A DNA stretch of 58,938 nt from Desulfobulbus propionicus (GCA_002748735.1 PDTC01000020.1:1-58938), one strand, 5' to 3'. Positions 1-9,218 are shown, numbered from the stretch's first letter. Notes: a model not told the origin generated them from the sequence alone. Numbers and translations are program-made.

Positions 1-1524
1 GTAGAGGAGCAAAAGCTGGGCGATCATCTCCCGACTCTCAGGGATACGGTAAAAAGCCGGGTCGCCGTTGTTGACCACCTGGTTCATATCCTTGATGATA
101 TCAAGCAGTGAGCTGGTTTTCTTGGTCAGCCGAAAGGCCTTGACCTCTTCTATGAGCTGCTCAAATTTACGCAAATTTTCGGGATCTTTTATCGCATCTG
201 GCTGATCAAACTCAAGCGCCACATCATAGGAGTAGAGAGAGCCCACCGGTGTTTCACCGATAGCGTGCAGACGTTTGACATAGGGAACATCAAGACCCAT
301 CGAACGACGCAGGTCAAAGGAAACATCAAATCGACTCATACCGACAAGACAGGCCCCCACAATGAGTATAAAGATGGCAGAGGTTGTCTTTGGCCTGGCA
401 AGCACCCGCCTGCCCATACCGTCCATAAGTCGCTCCAGCAGCCGTCCGCCCTTTTCTGCATACACAGCGTGGGGCTTGCGGTCTTTCCCAAAACTGAGCA
501 GTGAGGGCAGGAGGACAAGCACCAGGACATAGGTGAGCCCCACCAGGCAAGCGGAGGTCAAGCCCACCCAGCGCAGTAGTCTGAGAGGAACAAAGAGAAA
601 GGAGAGCAGTGCGGCAATGGTGGTCAGGGCACTGAACAACAATGGCCAGCCGGTCTCTTGTACCGCGCGGACCACGGCTTTATGACGATTACCGGTTTTT
701 AAGAATTCTCGGGTGAAAAAGTTGAACAGATGGATGGAATAGCCGATGGATATGGCCAGAACCAGGGCCAGCGGCAGAAACATCAGAAGCACTATGGTTA
801 CCAACAGCCCAAACCCGAAAGTCCGCGGCGTTTCTTTTTTGAAAAAAGAGACCTTTTCAATGTTGATAATCGGCAGGCCCGTGGTTTTCGGCTGGAGTAT
901 CTTGTACTTTTCCTGGCCGACAACCTCATTGAAGATCCGACCCACGGCAAAATCGGGGTTTTCTGTCATCTCCTTTTGCCAATCATCGGGAATCGGTTTC
1001 ATGCGCAAGGCGAGCCAGGTATAACGGCCATCCTCGGAGAAGATCCGGTTTTTCATGGCAGGTTTGGCAAAGGCCCTCTCTTTTATCTGCTCCAGGGCCT
1101 CGGGCGAGGTGGGCATCGGATCGGGAACCAGATCAATGATCTCAAAGCCGCCCTCTGTGCCGAGGGTGAATTCAACATCAGTTAAAGAGACCACCTCGTC
1201 GGCATACGGAACCTTTGCCAGTAGCTCCCGGCCCAGCTCGCGTATCTTCGATAAAATCTGAGGGCTGAAGACATCATCTGCCTCGATCAGCACTGCACAG
1301 AAATCATCATTGCCAAAGATCGTTTCAAAACGTTCGCGGGCAGCGAGCAGAGCATCATCTTCCAGAAACCAGTTTTTGGTGTCAACATCGGGCTCGATCT
1401 GCCTGATACCAACAGATGCCGCGCCGACCAGCAACGCGAAAACAATCAGGTTGACCCACCTGAAACGGACGATAAACTCTCCCGCTGTCTGAAAACGGGC
1501 ATTGATTTTCTCGATATTGAGCAT
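1..1524 (-). CDS. RND/MMPL family exporter, C-terminal part outside window
   Basis: Inner-membrane transporter of the RND superfamily (MMPL/patched-like branch), which exports lipids or hydrophobic compounds using ion gradients. I translated 508 codons from an ATG at 1524; the frame runs off the left edge. A first membrane segment lies near residues 22-41, then a periplasmic domain of about 190 residues, then a cluster of hydrophobic helices (from about residue 235, with LGLLVTMVLLMFLPLALVLA) and the start of a second periplasmic loop after about residue 345. This half-repeat layout is typical of the family. It is last in a minus-strand module with a barrel-like protein and a LolA-like protein, which suggests envelope transport. 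The substrate cannot be read from sequence. Confidence 0.85.
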   Translation of the reverse strand, partial: MLNIEKINARFQTAGEFIVRFRWVNLIVFALLVGAASVGIRQIEPDVDTKNWFLEDDALLAARERFETIFGNDDFCAVLIEADDVFSPQILSKIRELGRELLAKVPYADEVVSLTDVEFTLGTEGGFEIIDLVPDPMPTSPEALEQIKERAFAKPAMKNRIFSEDGRYTWLALRMKPIPDDWQKEMTENPDFAVGRIFNEVVGQEKYKILQPKTTGLPIINIEKVSFFKKETPRTFGFGLLVTIVLLMFLPLALVLAISIGYSIHLFNFFTREFLKTGNRHKAVVRAVQETGWPLLFSALTTIAALLSFLFVPLRLLRWVGLTSACLVGLTYVLVLVLLPSLLSFGKDRKPHAVYAEKGGRLLERLMDGMGRRVLARPKTTSAIFILIVGACLVGMSRFDVSFDLRRSMGLDVPYVKRLHAIGETPVGSLYSYDVALEFDQPDAIKDPENLRKFEQLIEEVKAFRLTKKTSSLLDIIKDMNQVVNNGDPAFYRIPESREMIAQLLLLY

Positions 1525-1538
1525 GGTAACTCCATCGC

Positions 1539-2804
1539 CTAGAAGCTGTATTTCACCTTCACCCAAACCTGGGTGTTCTCTTCGTATCGACCAAAGGCCC
1601 CATCATCACCGGCAAAGATATCAACACCCGCAAAAAGAGCGACAGTATCACTGAGATCGTATGTTATTTTGAAGCGGTCAAAGACCTCACCGGCATCCAG
1701 CTGCCAGTACACCATATTGGCAAGGGTTAAGGTCTGGTCGAGCAGTTTTTTTGAAATATTGAGAGTAGAGATGTACTGGTGGCTTTTTCTTGCCAGCAAA
1801 GCGGCATCACCAAGCAGATGATCGCCGATCAGCTGAGCCGTTACTGTCCAGTCATTACCAGGTCTCCAGTCAATGCCGCCGAGCCATTTGACCACATCCT
1901 TTTTGTCAGGCTGGTCAAAAAGAGATGCCGGTGCATAGTAGCGCCCTCTGTAATAGGCGGCCTCAACGCGAAAGACATAGTCAGACCAGGGGCGTGCCCC
2001 CTCCAGGCCAAAGATGGTGAGACGATGATGCTTTGGCGCAAACTCGACCGTTGTCTTATCACCGGTACTTCTCACTGTACGATGCATGGCCGGAAAATCA
2101 TCCCAGGTATAGAAGATGGACGCGGCCAGATCCAGGCCAGAGAGATAGGAGGAGACCTTGAAGGCAAGTTCACTGTCTGCAAGAGAATTTGACGGCTCAT
2201 CGGCAGACGCAGACGAGACCCCGATATGTTTGGGAAAAACCGGCATAACTGCCCAAGGGTTATCCCCTTCCGGCTGGACCGCTGCCTTGAAAATCGGTAT
2301 CCAGAGCAGTACCATGTCTAGATGTTCACCAAGCAGCCGCAGCCTTGCAGCGCTGACCGGCATACGGATCTCGTCGAGATCGCGGCTGATGGATTCGGTA
2401 TAGTCGGGTGGTGAGATCATATCGGTGATCTGTACCCCATCGGCCCGGCCCCAGATAATAATCTGTTCCCCCAACCGTAGATCCCAACTATCGGCGACAT
2501 GCTCAACCCAGGCCTCATGGAGCTCAACCCCACTCTCAGAGGAGATTTGCCAGTTTTTCTCGGCGTCTGCCGACACAAAACCGTACAGCCAGTCCATATC
2601 GGCTGTCAGCTCCAGGCGCAACCGGGCTCGTGAGGTCAGGCTGTCATGGGGTGAACGCAGCCTGATCGACTGGATCGCATCCAGCCACCCTGAAACGGCA
2701 AACCGATCCTGCCATGCTTCCTGTTCTTCAGCGGCCCGGGTGCCAGGTGCCCATCCACCCAGCAGCAGCACAACCTGCAAGAAGAACACTCCCAAAATTT
2801 TCAA
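1539..2804 (-). CDS. Outer-membrane beta-barrel-like protein (DUF1302-like)
   Basis: A 421-residue secreted protein with a signal peptide (hydrophobic core at about residues 3-16, cleavage near TRAAEE). The rest shows alternating aromatic/polar strands ending in VWVKVKYSF, a terminal aromatic expected for an outer-membrane barrel. The segment LGEQIIIWGRADGVQITDMI resembles DUF1302-type proteins that often accompany MMPL exporters and LolA-like proteins; that family link is from memory. The start is a TTG at 2804 overlapping the TGA of the upstream gene, so translation is probably coupled. The role is inferred from context as the outer-membrane part of an export or lipid-trafficking module. 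Confidence 0.7.
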   Translation of the reverse strand: MKILGVFFLQVVLLLGGWAPGTRAAEEQEAWQDRFAVSGWLDAIQSIRLRSPHDSLTSRARLRLELTADMDWLYGFVSADAEKNWQISSESGVELHEAWVEHVADSWDLRLGEQIIIWGRADGVQITDMISPPDYTESISRDLDEIRMPVSAARLRLLGEHLDMVLLWIPIFKAAVQPEGDNPWAVMPVFPKHIGVSSASADEPSNSLADSELAFKVSSYLSGLDLAASIFYTWDDFPAMHRTVRSTGDKTTVEFAPKHHRLTIFGLEGARPWSDYVFRVEAAYYRGRYYAPASLFDQPDKKDVVKWLGGIDWRPGNDWTVTAQLIGDHLLGDAALLARKSHQYISTLNISKKLLDQTLTLANMVYWQLDAGEVFDRFKITYDLSDTVALFAGVDIFAGDDGAFGRYEENTQVWVKVKYSF

Positions 2805-3610
2805 GGGATACGCCCGCGCTGGATAGTGGAAACCTTGAACAACTGATCCTTGATGCCGGTGTTATAGCGGATTGAGCTAGTTTCCATAAGGGTCTTATGG
2901 TTTCTTGAGACGTTGTCCATCTCTGAACTCAGTACCACCCATATCCCGTCCTGCTGATCAAAGGCGAGGACCCGGTAATTTTTCAACAGGCCATCCTTGT
3001 CGTAATATTCGCCCTTGAGCACCAGAAGGCTCTCTGGGTCCACCCAGAAGATCTTGCGGGTGTACATATCTTCCGGGTCCACCGGGACGGATTCAACCTT
3101 CCAGCAGTTGTGGCCGTCAACCACCTCTTCTCCGAGCAGGGTATGGGTGTCTTCGTCAACATTACGGTCACCCATATCATCGTAGGTGAAATCACTGCCC
3201 ATAAAGTACTCGTTTCTCGAAGTGCCGCTAATACGCCGCACCTTTCGCATGGCCGGCATATAGAGCCACTTGTCATCTTCTTTTTGAGGGTCATCGTAGT
3301 CCCAGGAGAGAAAAGCGGTTCCTTTGACATCAGCCGGCGCCCTGAAAACCATGACCGCCTTCCTGTCCTTGCCGTAGTCTTTGGAAAAACTCTCCAGCTC
3401 GCGAACCCGCTGGCGGCCCCGTTTATTGACCAGGGTCATTTTCATAATCGAGTGACGATCATCACCATCAAGACGCTCATCCACCAGGGTCATGATCTCC
3501 CTACCGGTGGGCGCCTCTTTGCCATAAACAAAAGAAGGCAGGAGGAAAGAGAGTAACAGCAAGTACATAATTTTTTTTGTAGAATTATGTGCAATTTCCT
3601 TTAGTTGCAT
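2801..3610 (-). CDS. LolA-like outer-membrane lipoprotein-sorting protein
   Basis: A 269-residue periplasmic protein of the LolA-like fold. The chosen ATG at 3610 gives an N-terminus MQLKEIAHNSTKKIMYLLLL with a clear signal peptide ending near FVYGKEA; an earlier in-frame start at 3736 would add 42 unlikely residues. Conserved stretches include DYDDPQKEDDKWLYMPAMRK and GSDFTYDDM, seen in LolA-like proteins paired with MMPL exporters. It begins the minus-strand module and overlaps the next gene by 4 bases. It probably binds a lipid or lipoprotein in the periplasm; the cargo is unknown. Confidence 0.75.
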   Translation of the reverse strand: MQLKEIAHNSTKKIMYLLLLSFLLPSFVYGKEAPTGREIMTLVDERLDGDDRHSIMKMTLVNKRGRQRVRELESFSKDYGKDRKAVMVFRAPADVKGTAFLSWDYDDPQKEDDKWLYMPAMRKVRRISGTSRNEYFMGSDFTYDDMGDRNVDEDTHTLLGEEVVDGHNCWKVESVPVDPEDMYTRKIFWVDPESLLVLKGEYYDKDGLLKNYRVLAFDQQDGIWVVLSSEMDNVSRNHKTLMETSSIRYNTGIKDQLFKVSTIQRGRIP

Positions 3611-3849
3611 GAAAACAGCCCCTTTTTTCTTCTCAAAGCCCAAAAAGATTAGCGAGTATAAAGAGTATCTTTTAGTCCAGTGAAAGTCAAGGACCTCAAG
3701 ACGTATCTTCTCGTTGGCATTTTTATGGTAAGGCAAGGTCTCATACCTATATTCTCCTCAAAAACAAATAATCATTATATAATAGATATGATATAATCGA
3801 GACTATGGGATAATGTGCAAGCAAAAATGACAAAATCATCTTCAAAGAT

Positions 3850-4420
3850 TTGCACATGATTCCCTGTAAAAGCAATAATCAGCTCAGCCTTGAAGGTTTG
3901 CCCTTTGGCGGCAAGCTGGACCCCGAGAACAGATGGGTGAAGTTATCCCCTGGGATGACCTTGCCTCGATCTATTTATCGTCAGATATCAAGCCGTACAG
4001 GTCGTCCATGCAAGGATGTCCGTCTTGTCATTGGGGCCATGCTGATCAAGCATAAGCTGAATCTCAGTGATGAGGAGACAGTGCAGCGGTGAGGAAAATC
4101 TGCCGGAAACTGTACTCGCAGACCAGCTTTACGGTACTCGCGACAACAGGCGCTTGCTGAAGGAATTAGGCGTGCGCTTCGGTGATAACGAGCTGGAACG
4201 TCTGCCAAAAGAGACAGAAGCAAATCAGCAGAAACGGAAACGTCGCAGACAGCGGCATAGAGAAGACAGGCAAAACAGGATCCCGATTGAAGGCAAATTT
4301 GAACAAGGTAAAAATGGCTACCGGTTAAACGCTATCCGAGCCAGACTCCAGAAGACCTCAACAGCATGGATCAACAGTATCTTTCTGGTAACGAATCTGA
4401 TGGTTCTGGTAAAGATATGA
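3850..4420 (+). pseudogene. Decayed IS5-type transposase, centre deleted
   Basis: Two pieces of one transposase lie in different frames. The first (3856-4090) reads like the N-terminus of IS5-type transposases (LDPENRWVKLSPGM, then LIKHKLNLSDEETVQ). The second (4090-4420) reads like their C-terminus (RRLLKELGVRF, IEGKFEQGKNGYRLNAIRAR, SIFLVTNLMVL). The catalytic middle is missing at the junction near 4085-4095, so the element cannot be active. It lies at the left edge of the sulfolactate cluster and may be a trace of its arrival. I could not define terminal repeats. The next 250 bases (4421-4671) are A+T-rich with no gene seen. Confidence 0.75.
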
Positions 4421-4671
4421 GAAAAACCCTGCAATTTTTTTGTGTTTTTCCCTTATAGCTGTTGTTGATGAAAAAATTGGAGGATTTTGTTTACCAATTC
4501 TTTGTGCCAACTTACTTACCAGGAATATCTCTTAGAAGAGCATTGTGATTTTCTGAGGAAACTCTACCTATCAATCAGATAATCTATCAAGGGAATTTTG
4601 AATAATGAAATTTTTCAATAAAAATCAAGCATACGAAAAAAAATTATTGCAGATAATTAACTGAGGTTCCT

Positions 4672-6216
4672 TCAAGATCTATAATCATTAATATCGATAT
4701 TTAGCTTTTTAAGACGATATTGCAGCGTTGATCGCGGAATATCTAAAAGATTAGCCGCGCCATTTTTGCCACCAATTATTCCTTTTGTGCTATTTAGCGC
4801 TTTAATTATATGTTTTTTTTCCGCATTTTTAAGTGAATAAAAATCTATTTTTTCTTTTTTTAAAGAAAAAAACATAGGAAATAACTCTTTCATTACTTTT
4901 ATATTTATAACTTTATCATTATTAAGAATAAGTATTCGTTTAATCATATTTTTTAGCTCACGGATATTTCCAGGCCATTGATACCTACTAAATATATGTA
5001 AAACTTCATCAGAATAAATAGAGGGTTTTTTATGCATAAGATCTGCTTCAATCTTAGTTATATTATGTACTAACAATGGAATATCTTCAGGGCGTTCTCT
5101 GAGAGCCGGGACTCGTATCGTCACGGTATCTAGTCTATAGAAGAGGTCTTGGCGAAATTTTCCACTTTTAACCCGTTCCATCAAATCAACATTAGTAGCG
5201 GCAATGACACGTGCATTCATCGGTATTGAGGAGCTTTCCCCCACACGTTCAAATCTCTTTTCTTGCAAAACTTGAAGAAGTTTTGCTTGTAAATTTAACG
5301 GGAGCTCTCCAATTTCATCAAGAAATATAGTGCCTTTGTTGGCGAGTTCAAATCGTCCAAGTCGTTGTTTCTCCGCCCCGGTAAATGCTCCTTTAGCGTG
5401 TCCGAAGAGTTCGCTTTCAAACAACGAGGTTGTAAGGCCAGGGCAATTTGTTTTTACGAAAAGGTGGTCCCTCCTCGGACTCTTCTGGTGTATAAGATGG
5501 GCCAGAAAATCCTTTCCCGTTCCTGTCTCTCCGGTAAGCAAGATCGTTTCGTCAGTGCTTGCAGCCTTCTCTATCATTTTGACGACGTCTCTCATGGATT
5601 TAGACTTGAAAAAGAACCCTTCAGCGTGATAATCATCATTATTTTTAAGCAAAAAATCTTTTTCATTTTTTAAGTGATTATTAGTTTTTTGAAGAGATGT
5701 ATAAGAAATCATATTATCAACAGCAATTGATATAAGCTCAGAGACAACGCCTAGCACATCTGCTAATTCATGAATAGCATACGGTTTTTTTATATAACTA
5801 AAATGTATTGATCCAAGTATTTTTTCTCGGACAATCATAGGAAAAGTAAGAGTTGATGTAAGACCAGCCTCTACAAGTTTTTTTATTGAATTCATATTAC
5901 TATACTGAGTTAAGTCATCAAGTATCGTAGGCCTCCCTGAAGAAATAACTATTCTAGCAATATCTCCTTTTTCAATTGGTCGAGACTGGAGTGACACTTC
6001 TCCACCTGGCTGAACTCCATCTGCTGAAGCAAAATATTCTATAGAGTTATCTTCATGATTGTACAAAATTATTGCCAATCTATCATAGTTAAAATGCTTG
6101 TGCAGCTCCCGAGAAATAGCATTAAAAAGATCTTGTTGGTTTTTTTTGCTTGCTACCGCTTTATGTATTTCCAGTAAAAGTTTATACCGGGTTTCTGCAT
6201 CCCATTTCATTGCCAA
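4672..6216 (-). CDS. GAF-domain sigma-54-dependent activator of the sulfolactate cluster
   Basis: A 514-residue enhancer-binding protein. Residues about 1-170 form a GAF-like sensor; the AAA+ domain (about 205-430) has Walker A GETGTGKD, the sigma-54 contact motif GAFTGA and Walker B IFLDEIGE; a Fis-type helix-turn-helix ends the protein (GAANLLDIPRSTLQYRLKKL). There is no receiver domain, so it is probably controlled by a small ligand through GAF. It is divergent from suyA, and the gap holds palindromes and a sigma-54 promoter, so it very likely activates the suy/slc operon and may control itself. Its DNA is clearly more A+T-rich than the core genes here, which suggests transfer. Confidence 0.9.
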   Translation of the reverse strand: MAMKWDAETRYKLLLEIHKAVASKKNQQDLFNAISRELHKHFNYDRLAIILYNHEDNSIEYFASADGVQPGGEVSLQSRPIEKGDIARIVISSGRPTILDDLTQYSNMNSIKKLVEAGLTSTLTFPMIVREKILGSIHFSYIKKPYAIHELADVLGVVSELISIAVDNMISYTSLQKTNNHLKNEKDFLLKNNDDYHAEGFFFKSKSMRDVVKMIEKAASTDETILLTGETGTGKDFLAHLIHQKSPRRDHLFVKTNCPGLTTSLFESELFGHAKGAFTGAEKQRLGRFELANKGTIFLDEIGELPLNLQAKLLQVLQEKRFERVGESSSIPMNARVIAATNVDLMERVKSGKFRQDLFYRLDTVTIRVPALRERPEDIPLLVHNITKIEADLMHKKPSIYSDEVLHIFSRYQWPGNIRELKNMIKRILILNNDKVINIKVMKELFPMFFSLKKEKIDFYSLKNAEKKHIIKALNSTKGIIGGKNGAANLLDIPRSTLQYRLKKLNIDINDYRS

Positions 6217-6248
6217 CCACCTTCATAAGATAAGTTTTTTTCTTCTTA

Positions 6249-6304
6249 CAAAATATTCCGACAACCAACAAGCCCAATATTGGGCGCTTTGCCGAATATT
6301 GGGC
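6249..6304. promoter_or_regulatory. Three AATATT-centred palindromes, probable enhancer sites
   Basis: A perfect 14-base palindrome GCCCAATATTGGGC lies at 6272-6285. A near-perfect copy, GCCGAATATTGGGC, lies at 6291-6304, and a weaker AATATT site at 6252-6257. The AATATT centres are 24 and 19 bases apart. They sit 36-88 bases before the activator start and about 80-130 bases before the -24/-12 promoter, which is normal enhancer distance. I infer they bind the adjacent sigma-54 activator. Confidence 0.65.
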
Positions 6305-6379
6305 CCCAACAGTTGTTTCTATAAAAAAATAAATCACATAAATAGATTAATATCAGCATGTTACGTTGTAGCAACAAAT

Positions 6380-6397
6380 ACGGCTTAACTATTGCAG
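6380..6397 (+). promoter_or_regulatory. Candidate sigma-54 (-24/-12) promoter for the suy/slc operon
   Basis: The sequence CGGCTTAACTATTGCA has GG at 6382-6383 and GC at 6394-6395 with exactly ten bases between, and the -12 element reads TTGCA. This fits the sigma-54 consensus at the key positions, although TGGCAC is only partly matched. It points toward suyA, about 290 bases upstream of its start, and lies at enhancer distance from the palindromes by the activator gene. Confidence 0.6.
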
Positions 6398-6422
6398 CAC
6401 TTAAAATGATCGCTCATCATTA

Positions 6423-6575
6423 TCATGCGATACGGGGAAAAAGGGGCCATCGATAAACAGTACCGAGCCCTGTAGAAGCTGCAATGTAGGGCTCATCAAA
6501 ATACTCGCTGCTGGTGTTGTTGACCTGAGCCTGAAAAGCGGCCTGAAAGCTTTTGGTTGCGGCCACCGTGAATTC
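6423..6575 (-). other. Unassigned short coding-like frame between promoter and suyA
   Basis: On the minus strand a frame ends in TGA at 6423-6425 and reads about 45 residues with ordinary-looking composition (including NNTSSEYFDEPYIAASTGLG) before running into the duplicated suyB tail. It has no start or ribosome site. I do not recognise the peptide. It may be the end of a deleted gene or chance. Otherwise 6400-6685 would be the operon's untranslated leader and holds only the suyB scar. Confidence 0.25.
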
Positions 6576-6604
6576 ATCATGACAAAAATTTACGAGAGCG
6601 CATA
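6561..6604 (+). repeat. Copy of the last 44 bases of suyB (direct repeat, left copy)
   Basis: Bases 6561-6604 match 8089-8132, the 3' end of suyB, with one mismatch (C at 6566, T at 8094). In frame it encodes [14 protein letters not shown] followed by TAA, whereas suyB itself ends in TAG. It is a scar of an earlier suyB copy and brackets suyAB as a direct repeat. Confidence 0.9.
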
Positions 6605-6685
6605 AGACAAAGAATATAATCTAGGCAGGTAAGGTTCAGAGATTATCTTTGACCTTTTATTTTTTATTACTCTTGGAGGTATAAA

Positions 6686-6970
6686 ATGGTACCAGATTTT
6701 TTAGTACACGAAGCTGTAGATGGGGTAGGTGTAGTAGTAGTTGAAGGTTTAAAGGCCAACCAAGAAATTACTGGTTGGATAATGAAGGAAGACGAGACTG
6801 TGACAATTAAAATTTTAAACGATATCCCTATTGGTCATAAGGTCTCCTTGCGGGACTATGCGGAAGGGGACACCGTGATCAAATACAATACTGATATCGG
6901 AAAAGTGGTGGCACCAATCAAGAAAGGTGAACATCTGCACGTACATAACGTCAAGACAAAGAGGTGGTAA
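6686..6970 (+). CDS. suyA: (2R)-3-sulfolactate sulfo-lyase, small subunit
   Basis: SuyA with SuyB cleaves 3-sulfolactate to pyruvate and sulfite in the cytoplasm. The 94-residue protein is a single SAF-like domain of the UxaA small-subunit type. It carries stretches I recall from characterised Suy[28 protein letters not shown] and the tail [10 protein letters not shown]. It starts with ATG after TTGGAGG and overlaps the upstream frame of suyB by a few bases. The UxaA family also contains altronate dehydratase, but separate small and large genes plus the downstream transporter and two dehydrogenases favour sulfolactate. Confidence 0.88.
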   Translation: MVPDFLVHEAVDGVGVVVVEGLKANQEITGWIMKEDETVTIKILNDIPIGHKVSLRDYAEGDTVIKYNTDIGKVVAPIKKGEHLHVHNVKTKRW

Positions 6971-6972
6971 CT

Positions 6973-8133
6973 ATGGACACAAAATTTTTAGGATATCGTC
7001 GTGAAAATGGTCGGGTTGGTATTCGTAACCATGTGGTTACATTACCTCTCGATGACTTGTCTAACGCCGCCTGCGAAGCGGTTGCCAACAATATCAAGGG
7101 GGTCCTGGCTCTGCCCCATGCCTACGGGCGCTTGCAGTTCGGTGTAGATCTCGATCTACATTTCCGCACGTTAATTGGCATCGGCTGTAACCCAAACGTT
7201 GCGGCGGTTATCGTTATCGGTATCGAGCCCCAATGGACCAATAAGATTGTAGAAGGTATTGCCGAGACCGGTAAACCTGTCATGGGATTTGCTATTGAGC
7301 AAAACGGTGACCTCAACACTATTGCAGCGGCATCTCGCAAGGCAAAAGAATTTCTTCAGGCCGCAAGTGAACACCCACGTACCGAGTGTGATATCAGTGA
7401 ACTCTGGGTTTCAACCAAATGCGGGGAATCGGATACGACTTCTGGTATCGCCACCAACCCAACCGTTGGCAACGCCTATGACAAGCTTTATGACCTAGGA
7501 AACACTTTACTTTTTGGAGAAACCACCGAGCTTACCGGCGGTGAGCATCTCGTTGCGGCACGGTGTATAAATGATGAGGTTCGCAAGGAGTTTCAGTTCT
7601 ACTTTGATCGCTACGCAAAAGTAATTGATGATCATAAAACCAGCGATCTTTCCGACTCTCAACCCACCAAAGGCAACATCGAAGGCGGTTTGACCACAAT
7701 AGAAGAGAAGGCCCTTGGTAATATCCAGAAGATTGGCAAGAAAGCTCCGATAGTCGGTTGTCTTGAAAAGGCTGTGGCTCCCACCGGTCCGGGGCTATGG
7801 TTTCAAGACTCCTCCTCTGCCGCAGCCGAGCAGGTCACCCTCTGTGCTGCTTCCGGTTGCGTCGTGCATTTTTTCCCTACAGGCCAGGGAAATATCATCG
7901 GCAACCCGATCCTGCCGGTAATCAAGCTCTGCTCTAATCCTCGTACCCTGAGAACGATGGAAGAGCACTTTGACCTTGATGTTTCTGGCCTGCTTCGCCG
8001 TGAAATTAACCTTGATCAAGCTGGTGATGCGCTGCTTGAAATGATGATAAGGACGGCAAATGGCCGCCTGACGGCTGCCGAGACTCTTGGCCATCGTGAA
8101 TTCATCATGACAAAAATTTACGAGAGCGCATAG
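6973..8133 (+). CDS. suyB: (2R)-3-sulfolactate sulfo-lyase, large subunit
   Basis: The 386-residue catalytic subunit of the UxaA C-terminal family; these enzymes use iron in an eliminating lyase reaction, here releasing sulfite from sulfolactate. Stretches recalled from known SuyB are present: [67 protein letters not shown] and the C-terminal [15 protein letters not shown] chose ATG at 6973, after GAGGTGG, over an in-frame GTG at 6964 that overlaps suyA. Its last 44 bases are duplicated upstream of suyA. A 122-base gap follows before the transporter genes, with no terminator seen. Confidence 0.9.
   Translation: MDTKFLGYRRENGRVGIRNHVVTLPLDDLSNAACEAVANNIKGVLALPHAYGRLQFGVDLDLHFRTLIGIGCNPNVAAVIVIGIEPQWTNKIVEGIAETGKPVMGFAIEQNGDLNTIAAASRKAKEFLQAASEHPRTECDISELWVSTKCGESDTTSGIATNPTVGNAYDKLYDLGNTLLFGETTELTGGEHLVAARCINDEVRKEFQFYFDRYAKVIDDHKTSDLSDSQPTKGNIEGGLTTIEEKALGNIQKIGKKAPIVGCLEKAVAPTGPGLWFQDSSSAAAEQVTLCAASGCVVHFFPTGQGNIIGNPILPVIKLCSNPRTLRTMEEHFDLDVSGLLRREINLDQAGDALLEMMIRTANGRLTAAETLGHREFIMTKIYESA
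8089..8132 (+). repeat. 3' end of suyB, right copy of the 44-base direct repeat
   Basis: The partner of 6561-6604 (43 of 44 bases identical). The two copies enclose about 1.5 kb with the whole of suyA and most of suyB, so recombination between them could delete or amplify that segment. Confidence 0.9.
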
Positions 8134-8255
8134 CTGACGCACTAAGGCTATTACTGTCCAGAAGCGTAGTGCCTCAAAATCTTAGGGGAGTTTATTCATC
8201 CCTGTGACCGTGATACTATATCGCTTACAACCCTTTTGGGTTAAAGGAGACTACC

Positions 8256-9218
8256 ATGAAAAGGAAAGTGTTACATCAGTTCTTATTTGTTGCTGTAGTC
8301 GTCGCTATGTTTTCCGTCTCAGCTATCGTTTTTGCAGAAGAATACCCTGCTAAACCAGTAAATTACATTATACCTTTCGGGCCTGGTGGAGAATCTGACA
8401 TTACAGCTCGCCACCAGCAACCCTTTTTTAAGGAGTTATTTGGTCAGGATCTCATTATTTCATACAAACCTGGCGGCGGTGGAGCTGTTGGCTGGTCTCA
8501 GCTCAATAAAATGAAAGGAGACGGCTACAATATAATGGGGATCAATCTACCGCATATCATTCTTAAGCCACGACAAAAAGCGGTCGGGTTTAAGACCGAC
8601 GAGCTGGTAGGTATCTATATGTTTCATTACACTCCTGATGCTATTGTAGTAACAAATGACAGCCCGTTCAAAACACTGCAAGATTTCATCGATTTTGCCA
8701 AGGCTAATCCTAAAAAAATTACAATGTCTGGTTCAGGCAAAGGTACAGCAAATCATCTTGCCCAACTTCGTTTTGATAAAATGGCTGGAATAAAAACAAC
8801 CTACGTACCCTTTAAAGGAACAGGAAAAGCGGTTACCGCTCTTTTGGGGAACCAGGTGAAGGCTGAATGGGGATATACTACGGTTGCCGCAAATCATCCG
8901 GAAAAAGTACGTATGCTGGCAGTAGCTCTGGACGAGCGTCATCCACGTTTCCCTGATGTCCCAACCTTTAAGGAGCTTGGTTTTGATCTCGTTTCTGGCG
9001 CCTATCGCGGGATTGCCGTGCCCAAATCTACCCCTGAGGAAATCAGGGTACAGCTTTCCAAGATGATAGGTGAAATTAATGCAAATGACGAATTCAGAAA
9101 GAGAATGGAGAGAGATGGTCTGTCACTATTAAATATCGATTATAAAGGTTACCAGCCTTTTATGGATAAAATGACAGACATTTATGTGAAAACAGCCACT
9201 GAAGCTGGAATTCTTTAA
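8256..9218 (+). CDS. tctC: Tripartite tricarboxylate-type transporter, binding protein (sulfolactate uptake)
   Basis: A 320-residue periplasmic solute-binding protein of the TctC/Bug family with a signal peptide (cleavage near VFAEEYP). Family features follow: YPAKPVNYIIPFGPGGESDI, the glycine-rich GSGKGTANHLAQL ligand loop and YRGIAVPKSTP near the C-terminus. It starts at an ATG after AAAGGAG. It lies between suyB and the tctA/tctB membrane genes. In known sulfolactate degraders a transporter of this class is called SlcHFG, so the ligand is inferred to be 3-sulfolactate; the binding protein alone does not prove it. Confidence 0.87.
   Translation: MKRKVLHQFLFVAVVVAMFSVSAIVFAEEYPAKPVNYIIPFGPGGESDITARHQQPFFKELFGQDLIISYKPGGGGAVGWSQLNKMKGDGYNIMGINLPHIILKPRQKAVGFKTDELVGIYMFHYTPDAIVVTNDSPFKTLQDFIDFAKANPKKITMSGSGKGTANHLAQLRFDKMAGIKTTYVPFKGTGKAVTALLGNQVKAEWGYTTVAANHPEKVRMLAVALDERHPRFPDVPTFKELGFDLVSGAYRGIAVPKSTPEEIRVQLSKMIGEINANDEFRKRMERDGLSLLNIDYKGYQPFMDKMTDIYVKTATEAGIL

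Noticed and set aside
6686-8133. Reading suyAB as altronate dehydratase (UxaA)
   Set aside because: The small and large subunits are separate, sequence stretches match recalled SuyA/SuyB, and the neighbours are sulfolactate-type transporter and dehydrogenases. No uronate genes are present.
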